Source: Stenotrophomonas mori (GTDB taxonomy: Bacteria; Pseudomonadota; Gammaproteobacteria; Xanthomonadales; Xanthomonadaceae). Taken from it: 64,000 bases of DNA. This document shows positions 32,740 to 42,256 of this stretch, one piece after another. Within the stretch, counting starts at the first letter, position 1, and each line of letters starts with the position of its first letter. The notes under the pieces were generated by a model, which worked only from the letters and a program-made list of their open reading frames with translations, searched no databases and was not told the origin of the DNA. Position numbers and translations under genes: made by a program. The stretch is taken from contig NZ_JAIKTS010000001.1 of the NCBI RefSeq assembly GCF_023556335.1, forward strand, positions 806,001-870,000, written 5' to 3'.

Positions 32740-32773
32740 TTGCAATTGGCCGGGGCCGCCCCTATGGCATACT
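32740..32773 (+). promoter_or_regulatory. Candidate promoter for yajC-secDF
   Basis: TTGCAA (32740-32745) is followed after 17 bp by TATGGC (32763-32768). An overlapping pair, TTGGCC and CATACT with 16 bp spacing, ends at 32773. This is the only AT-containing patch between tgt and yajC and would give the Sec accessory genes their own transcript. Confidence 0.45.
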
Positions 32774-32839
32774 TCCCCGCTTGAATCCGTTTCGCGGCGC
32801 CGGCCCCGGCAGGCGCCGCCCGACAGTTAAGGACACACG

Positions 32840-33169
32840 ATGAACCCGATGGCTATCCTGCTCCCCGTCGCCCAGGCCGCCCCGGCCGCCCCGGGCATGG
32901 GCACGTTCCTGCTGCCGATCGCGCTGATCGCGGTCATGTATTTCCTGATGATCCGCCCGCAGATGAAGCGCCAGAAGGAACACAAGGCGATGCTGGAGAA
33001 GATCTCCAGGGGCGACGAAGTCCTGACCAACGGCGGCATCGCCGGCGTGGTCACCGACATCGGCGACAACTTCGTCACCGTCGAGGTGGCCGACAATGTC
33101 CGCATCCGCGTGCAGAAGGGTGCCATCGGCAACATCCTGCCCCGGGGCACGCTGAAGTCCGCCGCCTGA
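32840..33169 (+). CDS. yajC: Preprotein translocase subunit YajC
   Basis: A 109-residue single-pass inner-membrane protein that associates with SecDF. An N-terminal Ala-rich stretch is followed by the membrane helix FLLPIALIAVMYFLMIRPQ (about residues 23-42) with the signature MIRPQMKRQKEH, then the cytoplasmic beta domain (ISRGDEVLTNGGIAGVVTDIGDNFVTVEVADNVRIRVQKGAI split over residues 53-95). Length and order are standard. It is the first gene of yajC-secD-secF. Confidence 0.97.
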   Translation: MNPMAILLPVAQAAPAAPGMGTFLLPIALIAVMYFLMIRPQMKRQKEHKAMLEKISRGDEVLTNGGIAGVVTDIGDNFVTVEVADNVRIRVQKGAIGNILPRGTLKSAA

Positions 33170-33223
33170 GACCGCCCCTCCGACATGTCGTGACGCCGCG
33201 CCGGCCTCACGCAGGAATCCGCA

Positions 33224-35071
33224 ATGCTTGAATTCCCACGCTGGAAGTACTTCCTGATCCTCGCCATCCTGGTGCTCAGCGCGCTGTATGCGCTGCCCAA
33301 CATCTACCAGAAGGATCCGTCCGTACAGATCACCGCCAACCGTGGCGCGCAGATCGACGATGCCTTGCGCGACAAGGTCCAGAGCGAGCTTTCCAGCGCC
33401 GGCGTGACGGCGACCTCGGTCGCCCGCGAGGGCGAGAGCATGATGGTGCGCCTGGCCAGCCTGCAGGCGCAGACCACGGCCAACGACACGCTGCGCGACA
33501 GCCTGGGCGAGGACTACGTCGTCGCCCTGAGCCTGGCCTCGACCGTGCCGGACTGGCTCAACAACCTCGGCGGAAAGCCGCTGGTGCTGGGCCTGGACCT
33601 GCAGGGCGGCGTGCACTTCGTGCTGGAGGTGGACCAGAAGGCGGCGCTGGAGAAGCGCGTGGAAGCCTATGCGGAAGACATCCGCAGCAGCCTGCGCGAT
33701 GCCCGCGTCGGCTACCAGGCGGTCGAACGCCGCGGCGACAACAGCATCGTGGTGAGCCTGTCGGAGTCGGCCGCGGGCGGCGCCCCGGCCGCGCGCGACG
33801 TGCTGTTCAAGGCGCAGCCGACGCTGGAGTACGCCCTGTCGGGCAACCGCATCACGGTGACCATCCCGGCCAGCGAGCTGGCCCAGATCGCCAGCGGCGC
33901 CATCGAGCAGAACATCACCACGCTGCGCAACCGCGTGAACCAGCTCGGCGTGGCCGACCCGATCATCCAGCGCCAGGGCGACAGCCGCGTGGTGGTGCAG
34001 CTGCCCGGCGTGCAGGACACCGCCGAGGCCAAGCGCATGATCGGCGCGACCGCGACCCTGGAATACCGCCTGGTGATCGACGGCGATGCCCAGGACGCGG
34101 CGACCAGCGGCCGCATCCCGCCGGAGGCGCGCCTGTACCGCGACCGCGGCGGGCGCCCGGTGCTGCTGAGCAAGCGCACCATCGTCACCGGCGACCAGAT
34201 GGTCAAGGCCGAGGTCTCCACCGACCAGAACGGCCTGCCCGCGGTCGCGGTCACGCTCAACAGCGTCGGCGGCCAGCGCATGTTCGACGTCACCAGCGTC
34301 AACGTGAACAAGCCGATGGCGGTGGTCTACACCGAGCGCATCCCGCAGGTGACGGTGGTCGACGGCAAGGAGCAGCGCAGCTTCCGGGTCAAGGAGGAGG
34401 TCATCTCCGTGGCCAACATCAACAGCCCGCTGGGCAAGAACTTCATCACCACCGGCCTGGAGAAGACCGAGGCCGACAACCTCGCCAAGCTGCTGCGCGC
34501 CGGTTCGCTGGCCGCGCCGATGGACTTCGTCGAAGAGAAGATCGTCGGCCCCAGCCTCGGTGCGGAGAACGTCGAGCGCGGCGTCACCGCGGTGCTGTAC
34601 GCGTTCCTGTTCACCCTGGTGTTCTTCACCATCTACTACCGCATGTTCGGCGTGATCACCTCGCTGGCGCTGATGTTCAACCTGTTGATCGTGGTCGCGG
34701 TGATGTCGCTGTTCGGCGCGACCATGACCCTGCCGGGCTTCGCCGGCCTGGCGTTGTCGATCGGCCTGTCGGTGGACGCCAACGTGCTGATCAACGAGCG
34801 CATCCGCGAGGAGCTGCGGCTGGGCGTTCCGGCCAAGGCGGCGATCACCGCCGGCTACGAAAAGGCCTCGGGCACCATCCTCGACGCCAACCTCACCGGC
34901 ATCCTGGCCGGCGTGGCGCTCTATGCGTTCGGCACCGGCCCGCTGAAGGGCTTCGCGGTGACCATGATCGTCGGCATCATCGCCTCGATGTTCACGGCCA
35001 TCACCGTGTCGCGCGCCCTGGCGGTGCTGGTCTACAGCCGCCGCAAGAAACTCAAGACCCTGGCCATCTGA
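33224..35071 (+). CDS. secD: Protein translocase subunit SecD
   Basis: A 615-residue inner-membrane protein that uses the proton motive force to pull secreted proteins through the SecYEG channel. It starts MLEFPRWKYFLILAILVLS with helix 1, then the D1 signature GLDLQGGVHFVLEVD, the periplasmic P1 domain with VNQLGVADPIIQRQG and RVVVQLPGVQDTAEAK, and five C-terminal helices with SVDANVLINERIREELR and GTGPLKGFAVTMIVGIIAS. All D1-D6 regions are present. It lies 54 bp after yajC and 19 bp before secF. Confidence 0.98.
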   Translation: MLEFPRWKYFLILAILVLSALYALPNIYQKDPSVQITANRGAQIDDALRDKVQSELSSAGVTATSVAREGESMMVRLASLQAQTTANDTLRDSLGEDYVVALSLASTVPDWLNNLGGKPLVLGLDLQGGVHFVLEVDQKAALEKRVEAYAEDIRSSLRDARVGYQAVERRGDNSIVVSLSESAAGGAPAARDVLFKAQPTLEYALSGNRITVTIPASELAQIASGAIEQNITTLRNRVNQLGVADPIIQRQGDSRVVVQLPGVQDTAEAKRMIGATATLEYRLVIDGDAQDAATSGRIPPEARLYRDRGGRPVLLSKRTIVTGDQMVKAEVSTDQNGLPAVAVTLNSVGGQRMFDVTSVNVNKPMAVVYTERIPQVTVVDGKEQRSFRVKEEVISVANINSPLGKNFITTGLEKTEADNLAKLLRAGSLAAPMDFVEEKIVGPSLGAENVERGVTAVLYAFLFTLVFFTIYYRMFGVITSLALMFNLLIVVAVMSLFGATMTLPGFAGLALSIGLSVDANVLINERIREELRLGVPAKAAITAGYEKASGTILDANLTGILAGVALYAFGTGPLKGFAVTMIVGIIASMFTAITVSRALAVLVYSRRKKLKTLAI

Positions 35072-35090
35072 CGGGAAGACGAGCGAAATC

Positions 35091-36065
35091 ATGAAACTGT
35101 TCCCGTTGCATCTGATTCCGAACGACACCCAGTTCGACTTCATGCGCACCCGCTGGGTGTCGCTGTTCATCGCCGCGGCGCTGCTGCTCGGTTCGATCGG
35201 CCTGATCGTCTTCAAGGGCTACAACTACGCCCTGGACTTCACCGGCGGCACCGTGGTGGAGGTCCGCTTCGAGAAGCCGGCCGACGTCGACGCGGTGCGC
35301 GAGCACCTGGAGACGGCCGGCTACAGCGGCGCCCAGGTGCAGAACTTCGGCAGCGGCAGCGACCTGCTGATCCGCCTGCAGCCGCAGGAAGTGCCCGAGG
35401 GCGTCAGCGCCGGCGAGGCCAACAACCGCACCGCGCAGGCGGTGCTGGCGGCGATATCGGTACCCGGCAATGCCGCCACGGTGATGAGCACCGAGTTCGT
35501 CGGCCCGCAGGTGGGCAAGGAACTGGCGATGAACGGCGTGTATGCGGCGCTGTTCGTGATGATCGGCTTCCTGATCTACATCGGCGTGCGCTTCGAGCTC
35601 AAGTTCGCCATCAGCGCCACCATCACCACGCTGTTCGACGTGCTGGTCGTGGCCGCCTACTTCTCGCTGAGCGGACGCGAGTTCGACCTGACGGTGCTCG
35701 CCGGCCTGCTGTCGGTGATGGGCTTCTCGATCAACGACACCATCGTGGTGTTCGACCGCGTGCGCGAGAACTTCCGCGGCCTGCGGGTGGAGCCGCTGGA
35801 AGTGATGAACCGCTCCATCAACCAGACCCTGTCGCGCACCATCATCACCTCGCTGGTGTTCTTCCTGTCGGTGCTGGCGCTGTACATCTACGGCGGCGGT
35901 TCGCTGGAAGGGCTGGCCCTGTCGCAGATGATCGGCGCGGTGGTGGCGACGATGTCCTCGATCTTCATCGCCTGCCCGCTGCTGACCATCGGGCCGCTGC
36001 GGGTCACCAAGCAGGACCTGCTGCCCAAGGCCAAGGACGTCGAGGAACTGGCGCGCCGGCCCTGA
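35091..36065 (+). CDS. secF: Protein translocase subunit SecF
   Basis: A 324-residue partner of SecD with six transmembrane helices. The D1-like motif is [16 protein letters not shown] in the first third; the conserved block [27 protein letters not shown] and [24 protein letters not shown] follow in the membrane part. [29 protein letters not shown] is the last pair of helices. The C-terminal 20 residues are charged and cytoplasmic. A strong terminator 20 bp beyond the stop closes the operon. Confidence 0.98.
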   Translation: MKLFPLHLIPNDTQFDFMRTRWVSLFIAAALLLGSIGLIVFKGYNYALDFTGGTVVEVRFEKPADVDAVREHLETAGYSGAQVQNFGSGSDLLIRLQPQEVPEGVSAGEANNRTAQAVLAAISVPGNAATVMSTEFVGPQVGKELAMNGVYAALFVMIGFLIYIGVRFELKFAISATITTLFDVLVVAAYFSLSGREFDLTVLAGLLSVMGFSINDTIVVFDRVRENFRGLRVEPLEVMNRSINQTLSRTIITSLVFFLSVLALYIYGGGSLEGLALSQMIGAVVATMSSIFIACPLLTIGPLRVTKQDLLPKAKDVEELARRP

Positions 36066-36085
36066 GCCGGGCTTCCCGCGCCCCG

Positions 36086-36117
36086 GAAAAGCCGCGCACC
36101 GCGCGGCTTTTCTTTTG
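36086..36117 (+). terminator. Intrinsic terminator of yajC-secD-secF
   Basis: Perfect 12-bp stem GAAAAGCCGCGC (36086-36097) with its complement at 36101-36112 around an ACC loop, followed by TTTT. It is the clearest Rho-independent terminator in the window. Confidence 0.9.
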
Positions 36118-36196
36118 CCCGGCGGCCCGTGCCACGGCCGCTGCCGGGGGCCCCCGCGGCGGCTTCCGGAACCTGCGATCCATCCGCTGGCGTCGG

Positions 36197-36225
36197 TTGT
36201 GTTCACCGCGGCCGCACCTTACGAT
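36197..36225 (+). promoter_or_regulatory. Candidate fabV promoter
   Basis: TTGTGT (36197-36202) and TACGAT (36220-36225) are separated by 17 bp, about 65 bp before the fabV ATG and beyond the secF terminator. Match to the sigma-70 consensus is moderate. Confidence 0.45.
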
Positions 36226-36291
36226 CCTTCCGGTTCGGCGCCGCGTGCGGAGCATCGCGGCGCCGTTTTTCCGCATCCATTCGAGGTTTCC

Positions 36292-37554
36292 ATGGTCATC
36301 AAACCGCGTGTGCGCGGCTTCATCTGCGTCACCACCCATCCGACCGGCTGCGATGCGGCGGTCAAGGAACAGATCGACTACATCCGCTCGCGGCCGCGGC
36401 TCGCCCATGGCCCGAAGAAGGTCCTGGTGATCGGCGCTTCCACCGGCTACGGCCTCGCGGCGCGGATCACCGCCGCCTTCGGCAGCGACGCCGCCACCCT
36501 GGGCGTGTTCTTCGAGCGGCCGGGCAGCGAGAGCAAGCCGGGCACCGCGGGCTGGTACAACGCGGCGGCGTTCGAGAAGTACGCGCACGAAGCCGGGCTG
36601 TACGCGCGCAGCGTCAACGGCGACGCGTTCTCCGACGAGGCCAAGGCCAAGGTCATCGAGATCATCAAGGCCGACCTCGGCCAGGTCGACCAGGTCGTGT
36701 ACAGCCTGGCGTCGCCGCGCCGCAAGCACCCCAGGACCGGCGAGGTCATCAGTTCCACGCTCAAGCCGATCGGCGCGCCGATCACCCTGCGCGGCCTGGA
36801 TACCGACAAGGAAGTGCTGACCGAGACCACCCTGCAGCCGGCCACCGCCGAGGAGATCGCCGGCACCGTGCAGGTGATGGGCGGCGAGGACTGGCAGATG
36901 TGGATCGATGCGCTGCTGGAGGCCGGGGTGCTGGCGCCGGGCGCGACCACCACCGCGTTCACCTACGTCGGCGAGGAGATCACCCAGGCGATCTACTGGA
37001 ACGGCTCCATCGGCGCGGCCAAGAAGGACCTCGACACCAAGGTCAAGGCCATCCGCGGCCGGCTCCAGGACATCGGCGGCGACGCCCGCGTGTCGGTGCT
37101 CAAGGCCGTGGTGACCCAGGCCAGCTCGGCCATTCCCACCATGCCGCTGTACCTGTCGCTGCTGTTCAAGGTGATGAAGCAGCAGGGGACCCACGAAGGC
37201 TGCATCGAGCAGCTCGATACCCTGTACGACATCCTCTACAACGGTGCGCAGGGGGGCGCCAATGCCGCCGACCGCCTGCGTCCGAGCCTGGAGGACGGGC
37301 AGGGCCGCGCGGTCGCGCTGATCGACGAGGAAGGCCGCCTGCGCGCGGACTACAAGGAGATGGCGCCGGAAGTGCAGGGCAGGGTGCTGGACCTGTGGCC
37401 GCAGGTGACCAACGAGAACCTGTACGAGATCAGCGACCTGGCCGGCTACAAGGCCGACTTCCTGCGCCTGTTCGGCTTCGGCATCGACGGCGTCGACTAC
37501 GACGCCGACGTGAACCCCGACGTGAGGATCGCCAACCTGGTCGACCTGACCTGA
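36292..37554 (+). CDS. fabV: Trans-2-enoyl-ACP reductase FabV
   Basis: NADH-dependent enoyl-ACP reductase that completes each cycle of type II fatty acid synthesis; FabV enzymes are triclosan-tolerant and replace FabI in this bacterial group. The product has 420 residues, slightly long for the family. It begins [20 protein letters not shown], with cofactor motif [58 protein letters not shown], and the active site Y-x8-K in [10 protein letters not shown]. The C terminus has [17 protein letters not shown]. It has its own candidate promoter after the secF terminator. Confidence 0.96.
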   Translation: MVIKPRVRGFICVTTHPTGCDAAVKEQIDYIRSRPRLAHGPKKVLVIGASTGYGLAARITAAFGSDAATLGVFFERPGSESKPGTAGWYNAAAFEKYAHEAGLYARSVNGDAFSDEAKAKVIEIIKADLGQVDQVVYSLASPRRKHPRTGEVISSTLKPIGAPITLRGLDTDKEVLTETTLQPATAEEIAGTVQVMGGEDWQMWIDALLEAGVLAPGATTTAFTYVGEEITQAIYWNGSIGAAKKDLDTKVKAIRGRLQDIGGDARVSVLKAVVTQASSAIPTMPLYLSLLFKVMKQQGTHEGCIEQLDTLYDILYNGAQGGANAADRLRPSLEDGQGRAVALIDEEGRLRADYKEMAPEVQGRVLDLWPQVTNENLYEISDLAGYKADFLRLFGFGIDGVDYDADVNPDVRIANLVDLT

Positions 37555-37608
37555 CCTGCGCAAGCGCCGGCGGAAGCCGGCCCTTGCAGCCGACCCGGCC
37601 CGCTCCCC

Positions 37609-37721
37609 GTGGAGCGGGCCATGGCCTGCCTGGAGCATTGCCGGGCCGCCTCCCGCCGGGCATTGCCCGGCGCTACCGCTCCCCCCGGACCGCTCCCGGT
37701 AGAGCGGGGCCACGCCCCGCT
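37609..37721. repeat. REP group C (one intact hairpin, one diverged pair)
   Basis: After fabV, a diverged pair begins with GTGG at 37609 and ends with GGCGCTAC near 37676. It is followed by an intact head, GTAG plus stem AGCGGGGC/GCCCCGCT, at 37699-37721. The intact copy is identical to the heads of cluster B at 27.7-28.1 kb. Confidence 0.85.
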
Positions 37722-37770
37722 CGGGGCTGTACCGGCATCGCGCCGGGCACGGCCGCCTGCCTGCCCCGGC

Positions 37771-39843
37771 TCAGCCGAACTCGAAGTTCATCTCCGGGCC
37801 GGCCGGGCTGACGAAATCGCCCTGGACGTAATCCACCCCGGCACTGAAGAGCAGGCTCATGGTGGCCGCGTCGGAGACGAACTCGGCGATGGTGAGGATC
37901 GCCTCGGACTGCGCCCGCTCGGTGATCTCCTGGGTCTTGGGCAACTGCTCGCGGGCCTGTGCGGGGTCGGCGCTGAAGCTGCTGTCGAGCTTGAGGAAGC
38001 TCGGCTGGAAGTGCGCCAGCAGCTGGAAGGAATCCAGCCCGGAGCCGAACTGTTCCAGGCCGACCTTGCAGCCCAGTGCGGAAACGTCGGCCAGGAACTG
38101 CTGGGCGTTGCGCAGGTGGGTGAACACCTTGGCCTCGGGGATCTGCAGCCACAGCTGGTCGCCGGCGACGCCCTCGGCCTGCAGGCCCTTGCCGATCACC
38201 GCCAGCAGCTGCGGGTCGGAGAACGATTCGGGCGTGATGCGGACCATCAGGTGGGTACGGTGGCCGGCACGGCGGCGCTCGCCCAGCGCCTTGATCGCCT
38301 GGCCGACCAGCCAGCGGTTGATCGGCGCCAGCAGGCCCTGGTCCTCGGCGATCGGCAGGAAGGTGGCCGGCCCGACCATCTCGTCGTTGCCGCGCAGCTG
38401 CAGCGTGGCGTCGTACAGCTGGATCGGTGCGCCGACCAGGTTGATCACCGGACGGAAGCGCAGCTGGAACCCATCGCTGTCCAGCGCCTCGCGCATCCGC
38501 TCGACCCAACGCTGGATGCGCTCTTCCTCGACCCGGTCGGCGGCGCCGGGGTCGAACACCTTGACCGTGTTGCCGCCCAGTTCGGTGGCCGCATGCACGC
38601 AGTCGCTGGCGCGCGCCAGGACCTGGCCGACGCTGGCGATCTTCTCGCCGACCTGCACCCCGCCGATGCTGACGGTCACCGTCGCCGAGCGTGCGCCGAT
38701 GCTGAAGACGTGCGAGGCGAAGGCGTCGCGGACGCGTTCGGCCAGCCGCGCGGTGTGCGGATAATCGCCCTCGGCGAGGATCGCGAAACTGTGTTCGCCG
38801 AAGCGCGCCACCGGCAGCGCCGCGCCGAGCGTGGAGGCCAGGTGCTGGCCCAGCGCCGCGACCAGCGCGTCGGCCGAATCCAGGCCGATGTCCGGCAGCA
38901 GGCGGGCGTAGTGGTCGGGCTCGACCAGCAGGAAGCCGTAACGGCCTTCGCTGCGGCTGACCTGGGCGACCGCGTTCTCCAGGTGCACCATGAAGGTGGG
39001 ACGGTTGAGCAGGCCGGTGACCTGGTCGCGCTGGCGCAGCTCCTCGACTTCGCGCGCCATCTCCGGGTCGAACTCCTCGCGGCGGCGAAACACCACCTGA
39101 AAGCAGGACTCGCCCTCGTAGGTGGCCGCGGTGAACTCCATGGTCGCCGGGAAGGTGTTGCCGTCCTGGTTGCGGGCATGCACCTCGTACTGCGGCGGCG
39201 GCGCCTCGCCCTTGCTCAGGGACTGCAGCAGCTGCTTGAAGTCCTCCACGTGCTGCGGCGCGACCATGTCCAGCAGCGACACGCCCTCCACGTCCTCGAA
39301 CGCCTCGTAGCCGAACATCTCCAGGTAGGCGTCGTTGGCGCGGATGTGCATGCCTTCGTGGACATAGGCGATGGGGTCGCGCGAGGACGCGATCAGCGCG
39401 TCGCAGCGGCGCTCGGTCTCGCGCATCTGCGCTTCGATCCGGCGCAGGCCACGGCGCGCCTGCAGGTCGGTCCACTCGTTGCGCACCACCGCCAGCAGAT
39501 GCTCGGGACGGTGGCGCAGGGCGATGGCGCGGATGCCGATCGCCCGGGATTCCACCAGCACCGGCTCGTCCACGCGGTCGGCCAGCAGGATCACCGGAAT
39601 GTCCTTGCCGCTGGCCGCGATCTGCTGGCTGAGCAGTGCCTGCGGGATGACCCGCGAGGGCGAGGACAGGACCAGGTCGATGGCCTGCCTGGCCACGATG
39701 TCGGCCAGCTCCTCCGGTCCCTGCGCCCGGAACGGGCGGATGGCGATGCCGCTGTTGCGCAGCGCGCTGACGATCGCCTCGGCACTGTCGACGCTGTCGT
39801 CGACGATCAGCAGGCGCAGCGTTGCTTCTTTACCTTTCTGCAT
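37771..39843 (-). CDS. FimX-like c-di-GMP effector (REC-PAS-GGDEF-EAL, degenerate)
   Basis: A 690-residue multi-domain protein. An N-terminal receiver-like domain (LRLLIVDDSVDSAEAIVSALR, residues 9-30) is followed by a PAS domain (IASSRDPIAYVHEGMHIRANDAYLEMFGYEAF, about 150-270), a GGDEF-like domain in which the signature is replaced by GEHSF, and an EAL-like domain with DATLQLRG where EAL-x-R would be. Both enzyme sites look broken, which fits FimX, the c-di-GMP receptor that controls type IV pilus assembly with PilZ and PilB. Domain order and length (FimX of Pseudomonas is 691) match closely. GVDYVQGDFVSPAG near the C terminus is the conserved EAL-fold end. It probably acts at the cell pole. 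Confidence 0.88.
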   Translation of the reverse strand: MQKGKEATLRLLIVDDSVDSAEAIVSALRNSGIAIRPFRAQGPEELADIVARQAIDLVLSSPSRVIPQALLSQQIAASGKDIPVILLADRVDEPVLVESRAIGIRAIALRHRPEHLLAVVRNEWTDLQARRGLRRIEAQMRETERRCDALIASSRDPIAYVHEGMHIRANDAYLEMFGYEAFEDVEGVSLLDMVAPQHVEDFKQLLQSLSKGEAPPPQYEVHARNQDGNTFPATMEFTAATYEGESCFQVVFRRREEFDPEMAREVEELRQRDQVTGLLNRPTFMVHLENAVAQVSRSEGRYGFLLVEPDHYARLLPDIGLDSADALVAALGQHLASTLGAALPVARFGEHSFAILAEGDYPHTARLAERVRDAFASHVFSIGARSATVTVSIGGVQVGEKIASVGQVLARASDCVHAATELGGNTVKVFDPGAADRVEEERIQRWVERMREALDSDGFQLRFRPVINLVGAPIQLYDATLQLRGNDEMVGPATFLPIAEDQGLLAPINRWLVGQAIKALGERRRAGHRTHLMVRITPESFSDPQLLAVIGKGLQAEGVAGDQLWLQIPEAKVFTHLRNAQQFLADVSALGCKVGLEQFGSGLDSFQLLAHFQPSFLKLDSSFSADPAQAREQLPKTQEITERAQSEAILTIAEFVSDAATMSLLFSAGVDYVQGDFVSPAGPEMNFEFG

Positions 39844-39966
39844 TCGTGACTCCCCTCCGACGGGGTTTAATACCTCATGGGGACGGTGCCGTCCATGATC
39901 GGACCCCGGCGATGTGACGTGCTCGCCGACCTGCGCCGCGGGCGTCCGCCAACGCGCGGGAGGGAC

Positions 39967-41169
39967 TCAGGCGACGCCGCCGGCGGCATGCCCGGATGCC
40001 CAGGCCCACTGGAAGTTGTAGCCGCCCAGCCAACCGGTCACGTCCAGCACCTCGCCGACGAAATACAGCCCCGGCACCCGGCGCGACTCCAGGGTCGACG
40101 AGGACACCTGTGCGGTATCCACGCCCCCCAGGGTGACCTCGGCGGTGCGGTAGCCCTCGGTGCCGCTGGCCACCAGCGGGAAGCGCGAGAGCAGGGCGGC
40201 CGCCTGCGCCAGTGCCGGCTCGTCGAGCTGGCGCAGCGCCCGGTCCGGCAGCCAGTGTTCGCACAGCCGCTGCGCCAGGCGCTTGGGCAGGACGTCGGCC
40301 AGCACCGTGCGCAGCGCCGAGGCGCCGCGCTCGCGCTTCATCCGCTGCAGCCAGTCCGCGGCGTCCCGCCCCGGCAGCAGGTCCAGGCGCAGGTCGTCGC
40401 CGGGCTGCCAGTACGAGGAGATCTGCAGGATCGCCGGGCCGCTGATGCCGCGATGGGTGAGCAGCATGAAGTTGCGGAAGTGCTGGCCGTTGCAGTGCGC
40501 CTCCACCGGCAGTGCCACGCCGCTGAGGTCGGCGAAGCGTTCCTGGTGTTTGCCGCTCAGGGTCAACGGCACCAGCCCGGCACGGGTGGGCAGCAGCGCA
40601 TGGCCGAACTGCCGGGCGAGCTCGTAGCCGAAGCCGCTGGCGCCCATGCTGGGAATGGACAGGCCGCCACTGGCGACCACCAGCGAGGCGCTCTGGAACA
40701 GGCCCTGCGAGGTGCGCACGCGGAAACCGTCGGTCCCGCGCTCGACACTCTCCACCGTACAGCCGGTGCGGACCTGGGCGCCGGCCTGCTGGCACTCCTC
40801 CAGCAGCATGCGCACGATCTGCTTGGAGGACTCGTCGCAGAACAGCTGGCCCAGCTCCTTCTCGTGCCAGGCGATGCGGTGCCGCTCGACCATGTCGATG
40901 AAGTCGGCCGGCGTATAGCGCGCCAGCGCCGACTTGCAGAAATGCGGGTTGGCCGAAAGGAAGTTGCCGGCGCTGGTGCCGGTATTGGTGAAGTTGCAGC
41001 GGCCGCCGCCGGACATCAGGATCTTCTTGCCGGCCCGGTTGGCATGGTCGACCACCTGTACGGCACGACCACGTTGGCCGGCGGTGAGCGCACACATCAG
41101 CCCGGCAGCGCCGGCACCGATCACCAGCACGTCGCAGTGCCGGGGAGCCATGCCCGGGGGAGTCGCCAT
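39967..41169 (-). CDS. HI0933/YhiN-family FAD-dependent oxidoreductase
   Basis: A 400-residue flavoprotein of the HI0933 (BaiN/YhiN) family. The N-terminal Rossmann motif is CDVLVIGAGAAGLMCALTAGQRG; it is followed by AGKKILMSGGGRCNFTNT, a family hallmark, and FCDESSKQIVRMLLEEC. The middle has VVASGGLSIPSMGASGFGYELA, and the C terminus has GGVDTAQVSSSTLESRRVPGLYFVGEVLDVTGWLGGYNFQWAWASG. The physiological substrate is unknown for most members. Start ATG 41169 lies 4 bp after the yaeQ stop, so the two form an operon. ATG 41151 is an alternative start. Confidence 0.93.
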   Translation of the reverse strand: MATPPGMAPRHCDVLVIGAGAAGLMCALTAGQRGRAVQVVDHANRAGKKILMSGGGRCNFTNTGTSAGNFLSANPHFCKSALARYTPADFIDMVERHRIAWHEKELGQLFCDESSKQIVRMLLEECQQAGAQVRTGCTVESVERGTDGFRVRTSQGLFQSASLVVASGGLSIPSMGASGFGYELARQFGHALLPTRAGLVPLTLSGKHQERFADLSGVALPVEAHCNGQHFRNFMLLTHRGISGPAILQISSYWQPGDDLRLDLLPGRDAADWLQRMKRERGASALRTVLADVLPKRLAQRLCEHWLPDRALRQLDEPALAQAAALLSRFPLVASGTEGYRTAEVTLGGVDTAQVSSSTLESRRVPGLYFVGEVLDVTGWLGGYNFQWAWASGHAAGGVA

Positions 41170-41173
41170 GCGC

Positions 41174-41722
41174 CTAGTCCGCCGCGCGCTTGCGCCAGAC
41201 CGGGACCACGTCCAGTTGCACCTGGTCGTTGAGGATCTGTACTTCGCCATCCTGGATCAGCACGCTCCAGCGCATGGCGCGCTGGATCTGCTGGCCCCAG
41301 CGCTCGACGAAACCGGCGTCCAGGTCGAGCACCGACAGGTTGCCGAAGCGGGCCAGGCCCTTGCCCTGCTTCTGCCACCAGAGGTCCGAGGCGTTGCCGC
41401 CGTGGTTGACCAGCTGCACCCGGCGGCTGCGGTTGCTGGCCTTGCGCACGCGCGATTCATCCGGGTGGCCCAGGTCGATCCACTGCAGGATGTCGCCGGT
41501 GTAGTCGTGCTGCCACAGGTCCGGTTCGTCGTCGGTGCTCAGGCCGCGGCCGAACTCCAGGCGCTCGTCGGCATTCAGCGCGAACGCGAGCAGGCGCACC
41601 ATCAGGCGCTCGTCGGTCTCGGAGGGGTGCTGGGCCAGGGTCAGGTGGTGGTTCGCGTAGTAACCGCGGTCCATGTCGCTGATCTGCAGTTCGGCCTTGC
41701 GGATGGTGGCGGTAAGGGCCAT
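41174..41722 (-). CDS. yaeQ: YaeQ-family protein
   Basis: A 182-residue cytoplasmic protein with the PD-(D/E)XK-like fold of the YaeQ family. The start MALTATIRKAELQISDMDRGYY is standard. Further blocks are HHLTLAQHPSETDERLMVRLLAFALNA (split at residue 45), GRGLSTDDEPDLWQHDYTGDILQWIDLG, and the C-terminal LQLDVVPVWRKRA-like end (QVQLDVVPVWRKR). E. coli YaeQ was isolated as a suppressor of rfaH mutants, but the activity of the family is not established. It precedes the HI0933-type flavoprotein gene by 4 bp. Confidence 0.94.
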   Translation of the reverse strand: MALTATIRKAELQISDMDRGYYANHHLTLAQHPSETDERLMVRLLAFALNADERLEFGRGLSTDDEPDLWQHDYTGDILQWIDLGHPDESRVRKASNRSRRVQLVNHGGNASDLWWQKQGKGLARFGNLSVLDLDAGFVERWGQQIQRAMRWSVLIQDGEVQILNDQVQLDVVPVWRKRAAD

Positions 41723-41782
41723 CGGGATCCCCGGACAAAGACCGCCATTCTACTGTGCGGGGCCGGGCACGGGCGGCGCGCT

Positions 41783-42256
41783 TCAGCGTCGCCGGGCCAG
41801 CCACTGGTCCAGGCGCGCGGCGAACGCCTGGCGATCCCGGGCATGCAGGCTGGGCGGGCCGCCGGTCGCCACGCCGGCACCCCGCAGCTCGGCCATGAAG
41901 TCGCGCACCGACAGGCGCTCGGCGATGCTGTCGGCGCTGAACGGCTCGCCGCGGGGGGCCAGGGCCGCCGCGCCCTTGTCCAGCACGCGCGCCGCCAGCG
42001 GAATGTCCTGGGTGATCACCAGGTCGCCGGCGGCGGCCCGTTCGGCGATCGCGTCATCGGCCGCATCGGGCGTGCCGGCGACCTGGAGCGCCCGGATGAA
42101 ACGCGAGGGCGGGGTCTGCAGCCAGCGGTTGGCGACCAGGACCAGTTCGGTCGCGGTGCGCTCGGCGGCGCGGTACAGGATGTCGCGGATCACCGCGGGG
42201 CAGGCGTCGGCATCGACCCAGATGCGCGGGGCCGGGGGGGCGGAAGAGGCGTCCAT
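41783..42256 (-). CDS. YaiI/YqxD-family DUF188 protein
   Basis: A 157-residue cytoplasmic protein of the DUF188 family, related to the PIN/NYN nuclease fold. It carries the conserved [23 protein letters not shown] at the N terminus, VLVANRW, the acidic block [33 protein letters not shown], and [16 protein letters not shown]. The clustered aspartates could bind metal, and RNase activity has been proposed from fold similarity, but function remains unproven. ATG 42256 is chosen; the in-frame extension to 42352 enters the cold-shock leader region. Confidence 0.93.
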   Translation of the reverse strand: MDASSAPPAPRIWVDADACPAVIRDILYRAAERTATELVLVANRWLQTPPSRFIRALQVAGTPDAADDAIAERAAAGDLVITQDIPLAARVLDKGAAALAPRGEPFSADSIAERLSVRDFMAELRGAGVATGGPPSLHARDRQAFAARLDQWLARRR

